A DNA stretch of 64,000 nt from DATIHQ01 sp035480535 (GTDB taxonomy: Bacteria > Chlamydiota > Chlamydiia > Chlamydiales > SM23-39). The stretch is taken from positions 6,561 to 70,560 of the forward strand of contig DATIHQ010000001.1 of the NCBI GenBank assembly GCA_035480535.1, in the 5' to 3' direction. The notes beneath the pieces are model-generated. The model was given only the letters and a program-made list of their open reading frames with translations. It had not been told where the DNA came from and did no database searches. The position numbers and the translations under genes are program-made. The first letter of the stretch is position 1, and every line of letters starts with the position of its first letter. Of the stretch, positions 27,278 through 35,052 are shown in pieces.

Positions 27278-27526
27278 TACCGCTCGTGATCCAAGAATCG
27301 ATTCTGACGGCGTCGGGCAGCCACTAAATTTGAGCCCGCCTGCACCCCACCCCAAAGACGATGCGTCTTCGGGGACCCCGGCGCCCAACCTTTCAGGTTG
27401 AGCTGCAACGGCTGACCCCGAAAATGATGCATTTTCAGGGACCCCAGCCTTTCGGCGCCGGCAGAGCCTGGCTCAAATTTAGGGCGCCTCCTTGTCATAA
27501 TCCGATTCTTGGATCACTCTCGGTAT
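27278..27526. repeat. R2 palindromic element, copy B
   Basis: About 249 bases with inverted ends: TACCGCTCGTGATCCAAGAATCG at the left mirrors CGATTCTTGGATCACTCTCGGTA-type sequence at the right. Inner landmarks are GACGGCGTCGGGCAGCC and GGGCGCCTCCTTGTCATAATC; CTAAATTTGAGCC and its complement flank the centre, which holds two GC hairpins. The right half encodes the last ten codons and stop of the FliO-like gene. Starts directly after the stop of the plus-strand gene at 27277. Confidence 0.85.
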
Positions 27527-27889
27527 AGTTTCGATTTTCTTCACTTCTAGGTGGGATTCGGCGATCAAAACTTTTTTATTTTCCACTTCGATTAGATAGA
27601 GCATTGTCTTTGGGCTGATCATTCTCTTTTCAAGAATTTGAATTGATTGTTCCCCCACTCCTTTTTGAAGCCGCTGTTGAATCAATCTTCGCAAAAACCA
27701 AAAGCTGCCGAACAATAAGACAATGAAGGCGATGAGAGTTAAAAACATTTTAATGAACGCAGTTCCATAATCGCCAGGCGGGATCTGCGTCAGAGTTTCT
27801 AAAGAACTCTGCGGATCGACGGCGGTCAATTCACCCGTTTCATTGGGAATATAGACAGAAGCAGTGGCAAGCCAAAGAAACATACCCAT
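27479..27889 (-). CDS. FliO-like membrane protein (type III export apparatus family)
   Basis: 136 residues: an N-terminal hydrophobic stretch (FLWLATASVYI) that may be a signal, a membrane helix at about 46-67 (FIKMFLTLIAFIVLLFGSFW), then a FliO/MopB-type domain: WFLRRLIQQRL, SIQILEKRMISPKTMLYLIEVENKKVLIAES. FliO assists assembly of the FliPQR export gate of flagella; chlamydiae keep several flagellar-type export proteins without flagella. The last residues (ESDYDKEAP and stop) lie inside the R2 element, and the copy at 38222 carries nearly the same codons, so the native C-terminus has been replaced or captured. No Shine-Dalgarno sequence seen. Confidence 0.68.
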   Translation of the reverse strand: MGMFLWLATASVYIPNETGELTAVDPQSSLETLTQIPPGDYGTAFIKMFLTLIAFIVLLFGSFWFLRRLIQQRLQKGVGEQSIQILEKRMISPKTMLYLIEVENKKVLIAESHLEVKKIETIPRVIQESDYDKEAP

Positions 27890-27921
27890 TACTATGAGAA
27901 TTCATCTAATTCTTCGCAAAA

Positions 27922-27956
27922 GAAAAAACCCGCGGGGAAAGCCCCACGGGTTTTTG
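27922..27956 (-). terminator. Rho-independent terminator of the alanine-rich gene
   Basis: AAAACCCGCGGGG-AAAG-CCCCACGGGTTTTT: a 9-10 bp GC stem with T runs on either strand, just beyond the stop of the minus-strand gene. It would also block read-through on the plus strand. Confidence 0.85.
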
Positions 27957-27978
27957 TCTACGGATAACTGCATCCGCA

Positions 27979-29235
27979 TTAGACAGGCGCAGCAGCGGTT
28001 CCGATTGGAGGAACTACTGCAGCTGCACCGCCAGCGGCGGCCCCGACTGGAGCTGGAGGAAGCGCAGCGGCAGCAGCAGCGGCAGCCGCAGCGGCGGCAG
28101 TAGCAGCAGCGGCGGTTTTAGCAGCAGCGTCCAATGCATCATGAACCATCGCAGCACCATTCGGATGACTTGAAGCACCAAGCGCAGCAATGACATCCGC
28201 TTCCGTGGCCGGTAGTCCAGCAGCAACAAGAGCCGCCTGAGCAGCAACTGGATCCGCTGGGATCACAAGCGCTGGAGCAGGAACTGGTCCTGTTGGGGCC
28301 GGAGCTGGCGCTGGAGTCGCGCTCGCAGGAGCCGGAGGAGCCGGAGGAAGTGGAAGCGCGAGCAGAGCGAGCACAGCTGGATCAGCAGCACCTGCAAGAG
28401 CAGCAGCATCAGCGGCAGCCTTAGCGGCAGCGTCAGCAGCGACCTTAGCAGCGGCGGCAGCGTCAGCAGCGGCCTTAGCGTCAGCAGCGACTTTAGCGGC
28501 AGCGGCGGCGTCACCTGTGTTACCAGCGCCGGCACCAGTCTTGGCAGCAGCATCAGCAGCGGCCTTAGCATCAGCAGCGATCTTAGCGGCAGCGGCAGCA
28601 TCACCTGTGTTACCAGCGCCAGCACCAGCCTTGGCGGCAGCGGCGGCAGCAGCAGCAGCCTTAGCGGCGGCAGCATCAGCAACGACCTTAGCGGCAGCGA
28701 CGGCTTTAGCAGCAGTGTCAGCGGCAGCGGCCTTAGCGGTAGCAGCCTTAGCCTCAGCAGCCTTAGCAGCAGCGGCAGCAGCAGCAGCAGCCTTAGCGGC
28801 AACAGTATCACCTGCGCCACCAGCAGCAGCCTTAGCAGCAGCGGCAACAGCAGCAGCAGCGGCTTTAGCGGCAGCGGCGTCAGCGGCAGCAGAGGCCTTA
28901 GCAGCAGCAGCGGCCTTAGCGGCAGCCTTAACGGCAGCAGCGTCAGGACCACCTGCACCACCAGCTGGTTTAACTTTTTTGCAGCAGCAGCCGCAAAGTA
29001 GATACGATATTCCAGAGAGCAATGCGAATGGGGACAATACGATTGCAAGGATTAGTTTTGCAAACGCTTTTATTACGTTTTTGGTTGTGCTGTTGGTAGA
29101 TGCGACTTCTAACTTACGAAAGGCTCTGCCAGCCCCGTCGTGTCCGGAAAGTTTCGCCAAATTTCCGATGACGTCCTTGTTTACGAAATCTACAAAGCAA
29201 TTAGGTTTAACTGCTGCTGGATTCACTTGATTCAT
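27979..29235 (-). CDS. Extremely alanine-rich membrane-anchored repeat protein
   Basis: 418 residues. The first 95 are ordinary: a polar region (VDFVNKDVIGNLAKLSGHDG), a membrane segment at about 60-83 (FAKLILAIVLSPFALLSGISYLL) and a cysteine/lysine cluster (CGCCCKKVKP). From about 100 to 300 the chain is nearly all alanine with regularly spaced lysine and aspartate (AAAKAAADAAAK type), including near-identical 31-33-residue units that begin AGAGNTGDAAAAAK. The C-terminus is alanine/proline-rich and then GAAAGGAAAVVPPIG. AAAGAGGT precedes the ATG. The opposite strand and other frames are also open, a compositional artefact. The repeat region resembles linker-histone or ice-binding type helices; the membrane anchor argues against simple DNA binding. 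Not a named family. Confidence 0.8.
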   Translation of the reverse strand: MNQVNPAAVKPNCFVDFVNKDVIGNLAKLSGHDGAGRAFRKLEVASTNSTTKNVIKAFAKLILAIVLSPFALLSGISYLLCGCCCKKVKPAGGAGGPDAAAVKAAAKAAAAAKASAAADAAAAKAAAAAVAAAAKAAAGGAGDTVAAKAAAAAAAAAKAAEAKAATAKAAAADTAAKAVAAAKVVADAAAAKAAAAAAAAAKAGAGAGNTGDAAAAAKIAADAKAAADAAAKTGAGAGNTGDAAAAAKVAADAKAAADAAAAAKVAADAAAKAAADAAALAGAADPAVLALLALPLPPAPPAPASATPAPAPAPTGPVPAPALVIPADPVAAQAALVAAGLPATEADVIAALGASSHPNGAAMVHDALDAAAKTAAAATAAAAAAAAAAAALPPAPVGAAAGGAAAVVPPIGTAAAPV

Positions 29236-29314
29236 GAATTACCTCTTTAGGTTGTTACTATTTTGGCCCGCCTTTGCGGACCGGTTAATGAAATTTCTAA
29301 AAAAGAGATAGGCA

Positions 29315-29343
29315 CTTATACGCTAGCCCAGACATTTCGACAA
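29315..29343 (-). promoter_or_regulatory. Promoter candidate TTGTCG-N17-TATAAG
   Basis: On the minus strand TTGTCG (29343-29338) and TATAAG (29320-29315) are 17 bases apart, about 80 bases before the ATG of the alanine-rich gene at 29235. The intergenic region (29236-29440) otherwise holds only the opposite promoter area of the HAD gene. Confidence 0.55.
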
Positions 29344-29440
29344 GAAAAAAGATTAACTGTTTCTTTAATGCTCCAATGGTAAAACTTTATTTTAATTTTG
29401 GACGGTATTATTTTTCTCTCGAAATGGGTATTCTAGGTGC

Positions 29441-30280
29441 ATGAAAGAGAAAGGTTGGATCGCTTTAGATATAGATGGGACAATCACGCTCGATAAATAT
29501 AGCGTCCCCGATGAAGTGACCCAGTTTTTGCACTCTCTTCACAAAGAGGGGTGGAAAATTGCATTGGCCACAGGTAGACCTTTTGCGTTTGCCTCGCTCG
29601 CTCTTTCGAAATTTGATTTCCCCTATCTCTTTTTGCCGCAAAATGGCTCGATCGCCCTAGAAATGCCAGAAAAAAAAATCCTCTTCAAACGGTATCTGAC
29701 TCCCAGCGTAATTCCATCTGTTGAAGCGGCCTATCAAGACATCGATAGCGATTTCTTAATCTATGCCGGCTATGAGAAAGGGGACTTTTGCTACTGGCGC
29801 CCGGAGCGGATGGCGGAAGAAGATCTCCGCTATCTGGAAAATTTGCAAAAAAGGCAAAAAGAAGAATGGAAAGCCCTCCCCGATTTTAAAGGACTCGATC
29901 CTTTTCCTATGATTAAATGTTTTGGTTCTTTGCCGCGGATGGAAAAAGTTGCCGAGCGCCTCCAAAAAACAAATCTCTTTGAAGCGGCCCTCATGCGCGA
30001 TCCTTTTGAAGAGAATTATCGAATTATATTGGTGTCGAATCGGGGCGTGAACAAAGGAAAATCGCTTGAAGAAGTTTTCAAACTCAAAGGGCGCGGCTCG
30101 CTTGTGATCGCCGCAGGCGATGATGAAAACGACCGCAGTCTTTTACAAATAGCCGATGTAAAAATCGCCATGTCCCATGCGCCCGAAAGTTTACAAGAAG
30201 AAGCTCATTATATCGCCCCTCCTACTCGAGATCAGGGAATCATTCACGCCCTACAGCTCGCACTGAGAAACCATGGATGA
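29441..30280 (+). CDS. HAD-superfamily phosphatase, Cof/sucrose-phosphatase type
   Basis: 279 residues. HAD motif I is ALDIDGTIT with nucleophile D10 and acid D12; motif II is in ALATGRPFAFA; the lysine of motif III is in NKGKSLEEVF; motif IV is AAGDDENDRSLL. The C2B-type cap lies between about 85 and 190, so this belongs to the Cof/YbiV/SPP branch that acts on sugar phosphates or similar small molecules. It overlaps the next gene by eight bases and likely acts in the same pathway. Physiological substrate unknown. Confidence 0.88.
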   Translation: MKEKGWIALDIDGTITLDKYSVPDEVTQFLHSLHKEGWKIALATGRPFAFASLALSKFDFPYLFLPQNGSIALEMPEKKILFKRYLTPSVIPSVEAAYQDIDSDFLIYAGYEKGDFCYWRPERMAEEDLRYLENLQKRQKEEWKALPDFKGLDPFPMIKCFGSLPRMEKVAERLQKTNLFEAALMRDPFEENYRIILVSNRGVNKGKSLEEVFKLKGRGSLVIAAGDDENDRSLLQIADVKIAMSHAPESLQEEAHYIAPPTRDQGIIHALQLALRNHG

Positions 30281-31445
30281 TCTAAAAAAACAGATTCGGG
30301 CGATTGATCTCGCCGTACTTGCTGGGCGCAAACGGCAAAGCCCCCGCACAGGGTTTGTCCATCTTTTTGTCACCGATGAAATGGCCACAGACACCATCCC
30401 TCTCTACGAGAACTTTTGTTTTGCCTTAGCCCTCTTTCGACAAAAAACATCGGAAACGGTCATTGAAGGAAAAGAGCTTCTAGAGCGCCTTCTTCCCTTT
30501 CAGACATCCAATGGCAATTTTCCCGCCTATCTCCACGACTATCCCCGCTGCTGGGATTTTTCTTTGCCGCTCAAGATCGCCCCCATTTTCATCCACTTAT
30601 TGCGCCATTTTTCATCCGTTCTTGGCGCCGAGCTCAAAGAAAAAATCGAAAAATCCTTGGCCCAGCTGCTGCAATGCCCTCAAAAGGATTCGCCTCTCTG
30701 GGAACAAAGGGCGCGCGCTTGCAAAAATGAGTCTCTCCTTCCCTTTGATCCCTCGCAACTCACTGCCTCCGAATGGGTCGAATGGATCATCACTTGCCAA
30801 CTGGCCGATCCACAAGCCAATGCCTTTCCGATTCCCTATCATCCTGAGCTGCAAACTTTTTTAGGCCCCAATGTAGCGCAAGAAAAAGGGGATCCCCGCT
30901 CATCGCCTCTCGAATGGATCCTCGCTGAAGGCGCCTACTCCCCACGCCTCCTGCGCGACCATCCTCACCAACTTCTCTCCGCGCCGCTCCTTCCTTTCAC
31001 AACAACAACTCCATCCCCCCACCCCTTTGCCCTCGGAGATGCGTTTCGTTTCCTCTGGCACAGTGAAACGCTTCATAGCCTCTCTTCTTCAAAGACCACT
31101 CGCTTTGAACGTTTAGGAAAAAAAACGATTCTTTGGTTTGAGGAAAACCCCGCCCTCTTCTGCAATCTCTCCGAAGAAGTAGAACTCTTTGTCGAAGGTC
31201 AAAAAGCAACAGTCTTTCGATTAGGGCAAACGGTACAAATTAGAACATCGAAACTCACAATTGAATGTAGATTTGATTTAATCGAAGGGGAAGGGGATTT
31301 TTGCGGTCATCTTTTTCGATCTAACCGCCCCTCGCAAATCTCTTGCAAAGGGCCGCTTCTCTATGAAGCCTATGATTGGCACATTGGCCTGCGCATTCTT
31401 CGCAGCAGCGAAAAGTGGCTCATCCGCGCTACACTGCAGCTGTAA
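30273..31445 (+). CDS. Unknown protein, possible alpha-toroid plus beta-domain
   Basis: 390 residues without signal peptide. The first half contains helical repeats with aromatic and tryptophan residues (LLPFQTSNGNFPAYLHDYPRCWD, then PIFIHLLRHF) reminiscent of alpha/alpha-toroid enzymes; the last 120 residues are beta-rich (VELFVEGQKATVFRLGQ, LTIECRFDLIEGEGDF), like the C-terminal sandwich of heparinase-type lyases. No catalytic residues can be assigned. It is coupled to the HAD phosphatase by an 8-base overlap and ends 7 bases before an R1 element. A carbohydrate-related role is a guess from fold impression and context. Confidence 0.7.
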   Translation: MDDLKKQIRAIDLAVLAGRKRQSPRTGFVHLFVTDEMATDTIPLYENFCFALALFRQKTSETVIEGKELLERLLPFQTSNGNFPAYLHDYPRCWDFSLPLKIAPIFIHLLRHFSSVLGAELKEKIEKSLAQLLQCPQKDSPLWEQRARACKNESLLPFDPSQLTASEWVEWIITCQLADPQANAFPIPYHPELQTFLGPNVAQEKGDPRSSPLEWILAEGAYSPRLLRDHPHQLLSAPLLPFTTTTPSPHPFALGDAFRFLWHSETLHSLSSSKTTRFERLGKKTILWFEENPALFCNLSEEVELFVEGQKATVFRLGQTVQIRTSKLTIECRFDLIEGEGDFCGHLFRSNRPSQISCKGPLLYEAYDWHIGLRILRSSEKWLIRATLQL

Positions 31446-31452
31446 TTAACGG

Positions 31453-31672
31453 ACTTAGGATCGAAACCGTAATGCGAATATCAGCGCAGAGGTAGGGGGC
31501 AGAGATAGAAAGGTCGCAGAGAAGGAAGTTGGCGGACTTCGTCCGGAGGAAGAAAGGGCGCCTCTCTAACTCCGGGCAGGGTCCCGGCTTTTTTTCCTCT
31601 GCGTACTTTCTCTCTCTGCCCTTTCCCTCTGCGCTGATATTCGTATTACGGCCCAGATCCTAAGCCTGTCTG
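31453..31672. repeat. R1 palindromic element, copy B
   Basis: Inverted ends ACTTAGGATCGAAACCGTAA and the mirrored TTACGGCCCAGATCCTAAGC, with AATGCGAATATCAGCGCAGAGG / CCTCTGCGCTGATATTCGTATT inside them. The interior differs from copies A, C and D, containing its own hairpins, so only the ends are conserved. The right end provides the last codons and stop of fabI. Confidence 0.85.
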
Positions 31673-32592
31673 ATTGTCTCTACACATTTGACATTCTTCT
31701 GAATAGCCGAACTATCTACAGCCATGCCCATCGCATGCATTCCATTATCGACATATAATACTGTTCCGGTAATGGCCGAGGCGAGCGGGGAGAGGAGAAA
31801 GGCTGCCGCCGCGCCCACTTCTTCTGGCCCCAAATCTTTTTGAAGAGGCGCATTTGCTTTTGCATAGGCGATCATATCGTCGATCATCCCGATTGCGCGG
31901 GCTGCGCGGCTTCGAAGCGCGCCAGCAGAAATCGCATTCACTCGGATATTCCACTTGCGCCCTGCTTCCCAGGCTAGCGTTTTCGTATCGCTTTCCAGTG
32001 CTGCCTTTGCAGAGCTCATCCCACCGCCGTAACCCGGAATCACCCGTTCAGAGGCAATATAAGTTAAGGAAAGGACAGAGCCCGATTCATTCATAACTGG
32101 TCCGAAATGGGAGATCAAACTGATCAATGAATAAGCCGAGGAGCTAATCGCGGCCAGGTAACCTTTGCGGCTTGTATCCAGTAGATTCTTCGTTACTTCG
32201 GGTCCATTGGCCAAGCTGTGGACTAAGATATCGATTTTCCCAAAGTCTTTCTCCACCTGCTTTGCCACTTCGCTCACCGTATAGCCGCTGAGCTCGGCAT
32301 AGCGCTTATTTTCTCTCACCTCTTGCGGCACATCTTCCATTGTATCGAAGACGGCGTCGATCGGGTATAATTTTGAATAGGTAAATAGTTCCCCATTGCT
32401 CATCTTCCGCGATTCGTTGAATTTCCCCATATTCCAGGAAGTGGTGAAGATTTTGACGATCGGGGCCCAGGTGCCGATTAAGATTTCAGCGCCGGCCTCA
32501 GCCAGTTCTTTGGCAATGGCCCAGCCAAACCCCTGGTCATCGCCAATCCCAACGACGAGCGCTCTTTTGCCTTTCAAATCGATCTTTAGCAT
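31660..32592 (-). CDS. fabI: Enoyl-[acyl-carrier-protein] reductase (NADH)
   Basis: 310 residues, type II fatty-acid synthesis, last reduction of each elongation cycle. An SDR fold with GIGDDQGFGWAIAKELAEAG for cofactor binding, the FabI-specific SLANGPEV block and the catalytic pattern Y-x6-K type segment YIASERVIPGYGGGMSSAKAALES (tyrosines and lysine at about 180-200). The long insertion after IGTW (PIVKIFTTSWNMGKFNESRKM) marks the plant/chlamydial subgroup. The final codons R-Q-A and the TAG are sequence of the R1 element shared with copy A, so the C-terminus was extended or replaced by the element. Confidence 0.95.
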   Translation of the reverse strand: MLKIDLKGKRALVVGIGDDQGFGWAIAKELAEAGAEILIGTWAPIVKIFTTSWNMGKFNESRKMSNGELFTYSKLYPIDAVFDTMEDVPQEVRENKRYAELSGYTVSEVAKQVEKDFGKIDILVHSLANGPEVTKNLLDTSRKGYLAAISSSAYSLISLISHFGPVMNESGSVLSLTYIASERVIPGYGGGMSSAKAALESDTKTLAWEAGRKWNIRVNAISAGALRSRAARAIGMIDDMIAYAKANAPLQKDLGPEEVGAAAAFLLSPLASAITGTVLYVDNGMHAMGMAVDSSAIQKNVKCVETIRQA

Positions 32593-32696
32593 AGTGGCTT
32601 AAGTTATACCACAAAGGGCGATTTTTTTTCTTCCTTGTAAATTTTTACTTGATGGCGAGCGGCGATTCAGCTATATGGTTGGTCAATGAGGTGAGT

Positions 32697-33476
32697 ATGC
32701 GGACGATTGCGATTGTAAATCAGAAGGGTGGCTCGGGGAAAACGACAACGGCAGTGAACCTGGCAGCCTCCTTGGCCGAAGCCAATAAAAAAGTTTTATT
32801 GATAGACCTCGATCCACAAGCCTCAGCCTCCCTTTGGTATGGCTTTAAAGATAAGGGGAAAGGACTTTTTAATGTCCTCACTGAGGATGCCAAGCTCGAA
32901 GATGTGATCGAAAAGACCGAAGTCAATGACCTCCATATGATCCCCGCCTCTGGGCTGCTTGCCGGCGTAGAGAAAGCCCTGGCCAATGAAGTCGCTTGCG
33001 AGAGCATTTTAAAAAATAAATTGGAAAGCTTGCCCAGCAAGCCTTGGGATTATGTCTTATTGGATTGCCCGCCAACCTTGGGAATCTTATCTTTAAATGC
33101 ATTGACCATGGCCAATGAAGTGCTCGTTCCGGTTGAGGCCCATGTGATGGCTCTGCATGGACTCGTTCAGCTACTCAAGACGATCAACCTCGTCAAACAA
33201 AGATTGAATCCCACCCTAGAAATTAGCGGAATCTTGGCCTGCCGCGTCGATTATCGAACCAAGCATTCCCAAGAGGTTTTAGCGCAGCTCCGCACCCGTT
33301 TTGAAGGAAAAGTTTGCACATCGGTGATTCGAGAAAATATCCGCCTGGCCGAGGCACCCCTGCATTTAAAGCCGATCACTATCTATGATTCCAACTGCAA
33401 TGGGGCAAAAGACTACCGAAAATTGGCCACGGAAATCATGGGTCAAGAAAAGAAAGCGGCTATTTCGGCTTCTTGA
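32697..33476 (+). CDS. parA: ParA-family partition ATPase
   Basis: 259 residues from the ATG at 32697 (MRTIAIVNQKGGSGKTT), preferred because GAGGTGAG lies 3-4 bases upstream; an ATG at 32649 would add 16 unlikely residues. Deviant Walker A with K10 and K15, LLIDLDPQASAS, and WDYVLLDCPPTLG are all in place. ParA proteins move chromosome origins with ParB and parS. No parB is next to it; chlamydiae commonly keep parA separate. The 3' end overlaps a small gene on the other strand. Confidence 0.93.
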   Translation: MRTIAIVNQKGGSGKTTTAVNLAASLAEANKKVLLIDLDPQASASLWYGFKDKGKGLFNVLTEDAKLEDVIEKTEVNDLHMIPASGLLAGVEKALANEVACESILKNKLESLPSKPWDYVLLDCPPTLGILSLNALTMANEVLVPVEAHVMALHGLVQLLKTINLVKQRLNPTLEISGILACRVDYRTKHSQEVLAQLRTRFEGKVCTSVIRENIRLAEAPLHLKPITIYDSNCNGAKDYRKLATEIMGQEKKAAISAS

Positions 33477-33594
33477 GTTTTTTAATCGTCTGGCGGCGCC
33501 ACCCTTCAGCTGTCAGAACTCTTTCATTTACAATTGCTTGAAATGATTTTGGCTTTTTCACTGGTTCTGGAGTCTTTTTTCTGAAAAAGATCAT
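33460..33594 (-). CDS. Small basic protein (44 residues), candidate gene
   Basis: ATG at 33594 to TAG at 33460, 44 codons: it starts MIFFRKKTPEPVKK and ends GWRRQTIKKLKKPK. The composition is strongly basic with a hydrophilic core (SFQAIVNERVLTAEG) that looks like real protein rather than chance. The stop lies 17 bases inside the end of parA, tail to tail. No clear ribosome site. Could bind nucleic acid or ribosomes. Moderate confidence only. Confidence 0.45.
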   Translation of the reverse strand: MIFFRKKTPEPVKKPKSFQAIVNERVLTAEGWRRQTIKKLKKPK

Positions 33595-33629
33595 GCAACC
33601 AAGATATACTTCCATTCATGAAAATGCAA

Positions 33630-33659
33630 TTGATTTTCCGCAGGGAATTCAAGTACTAT
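33630..33659 (+). promoter_or_regulatory. Promoter candidate TTGATT-N18-TACTAT
   Basis: TTGATT at 33630 and TACTAT at 33654 with an 18-base spacer, 23 bases before the ATG of the OsmC-family gene, which has TAGGAGAAAC as ribosome site. Confidence 0.6.
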
Positions 33660-33682
33660 AGGGATAATTTTAGGAGAAACTG

Positions 33683-34081
33683 ATGACTCGCATGAAGGTT
33701 CTTTATTTAGGCGGACTGCAGACCGAATGCACCCATGAATCGGGCGCAAAAATCATCACGGAGGCGCCGAGCGTTGGAAAAGGATCTTTTTGGCCGACCG
33801 ATCTCTTTGCCGCGAGCCTTGGAACCTGCATGCTCACCTTAATGGCGATGGCTGCAGAGGAATTAAAAATGGATTTCAAAGGAGCCACTTTCGAAATCGA
33901 GAAAACCATGAGTACTGAGCCGCCCCGCCGCATCGACAAACTCATTCTCCGCTTCCGCAGCCCCCTTTCTCTCAATGGCGCCCAGCGGGAAAAACTGGAG
34001 AAAGCCGCTTTGAATTGCCCTGTCCATCTCGCGCTCCATCCCAATCTAAAGGTGGAAGTTGATTTCGTCTGGGGAATTTGA
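33683..34081 (+). CDS. OsmC/Ohr-family protein
   Basis: 132 residues, a small alpha/beta protein with two redox cysteines: C49 in ASLGTCMLTLM and C112 in LNCPVH. In the family these reduce organic hydroperoxides at the dimer interface; this sequence is closer to the general OsmC/YhfA group than to Ohr. It starts MTRMKVLYLGGLQ and is full length. The TGA overlaps the holA ATG by one base, so it heads the operon osmC-like, holA, methylase. Confidence 0.85.
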   Translation: MTRMKVLYLGGLQTECTHESGAKIITEAPSVGKGSFWPTDLFAASLGTCMLTLMAMAAEELKMDFKGATFEIEKTMSTEPPRRIDKLILRFRSPLSLNGAQREKLEKAALNCPVHLALHPNLKVEVDFVWGI

Positions 34082-35052
34082 TGCGCTATCAAAATCTAAA
34101 ATCTTTCCAAAAACATCTCTCCAGCGCAGCGCCTCACCATCTCTGCCGCATCTATCTCATTGCAATGGCCGATGATTTTGAGCGAACCAAAGTCCTCGAT
34201 GCGCTCCTCTCCTATTTTCCCGAATCTTTCCCCACCCGCTTCAATGGCAATGACCTCATCTTGCGCGATCTTCTCGACGCGATGCAATCCCCCTCTCTTT
34301 TGGGAGGAGATCCCATCATCCTATTAGATGAAATGGAAAAAATAGCCAAAAAAGATCTCCAGACGCTCTTTGCCCACCTAACTACTGGCTGCTATCTTTT
34401 CCTCGGCTCCCGCACAAAATCTCCCTTTGCCGCCGATGTCGAAAAACAGGGAGTCATCCTCGATCTCACCGATGAAAAACCGTGGGATAAAGAAAAGCGC
34501 TTTGTCGAGCAACTGGTAGAAAAAGCTAAAAACTCAGGAAAGCGCCTCTCACCAGATGCCGTCCAATTTCTTTTCGAGCGGCTCGATAAAGATCCCGCAC
34601 TCCTCGAAAACGAGTTGAATAAATTGATCTGCTACGTTGGAGAAAAAACCTCCATTGAAAAGGAAGACATCGCCCGCATTTCAGCCTCCAGCCGCACTCA
34701 CACCCTTTGGCAAACCGCTGAAGAGGTGATTTGGGAGGGAGGAAAATTCCCCCCGCTCGATTCCACTTCTTTTCACGGCCTCCTTCCCATCTTGCGCTCG
34801 CAACTCCAGCTCGGGCTCAAACTCACCTCGCTCATCGAATCTAAATGCCCGTCCCAAGAATGGAGCACCCACTTACCTAAAATTTGGCCAAAGACGCTGG
34901 AGAAGCGAAGTGCCCAAGCCGCTCGCCTCGGCACTCCCTTTTTCAAAAAGGGAATGGAGAAACTTTTCGAAATTGAACTCCTTTCGCGCAATCAATCGAC
35001 CCAATATGGGGCGCTTCTCGATTTTTTCAGGAGCTATCTCTATGGTCGGTAA
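34081..35052 (+). CDS. holA: DNA polymerase III subunit delta
   Basis: 323 residues starting at the ATG at 34081, which shares one base with the upstream stop. HolA-type AAA+ domains are visible: FNGNDLILRDLLDAMQSPSLLGG (the usual delta motif DLLDAL-x-S-x-SLFG), PIILLDEMEK, and the lid/C-terminal region LFERLDKDPALLENELNKLICYVG, which is the conserved delta block D-x-x-x-L-x-x-E-x-x-K-L. Delta opens the beta clamp in the clamp-loader complex. Sequence is diverged from proteobacterial HolA but the order of motifs is right. Confidence 0.82.
   Translation: MRYQNLKSFQKHLSSAAPHHLCRIYLIAMADDFERTKVLDALLSYFPESFPTRFNGNDLILRDLLDAMQSPSLLGGDPIILLDEMEKIAKKDLQTLFAHLTTGCYLFLGSRTKSPFAADVEKQGVILDLTDEKPWDKEKRFVEQLVEKAKNSGKRLSPDAVQFLFERLDKDPALLENELNKLICYVGEKTSIEKEDIARISASSRTHTLWQTAEEVIWEGGKFPPLDSTSFHGLLPILRSQLQLGLKLTSLIESKCPSQEWSTHLPKIWPKTLEKRSAQAARLGTPFFKKGMEKLFEIELLSRNQSTQYGALLDFFRSYLYGR

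Noticed and set aside
28263..29230. Long open frames on both strands within the alanine-rich gene (leucine/proline-rich on minus, alanine-rich on plus)
   Set aside because: Repetitive GCN codons leave every frame open. Only the frame starting at 29235 has a ribosome site, promoter, normal N-terminal domain and terminator.
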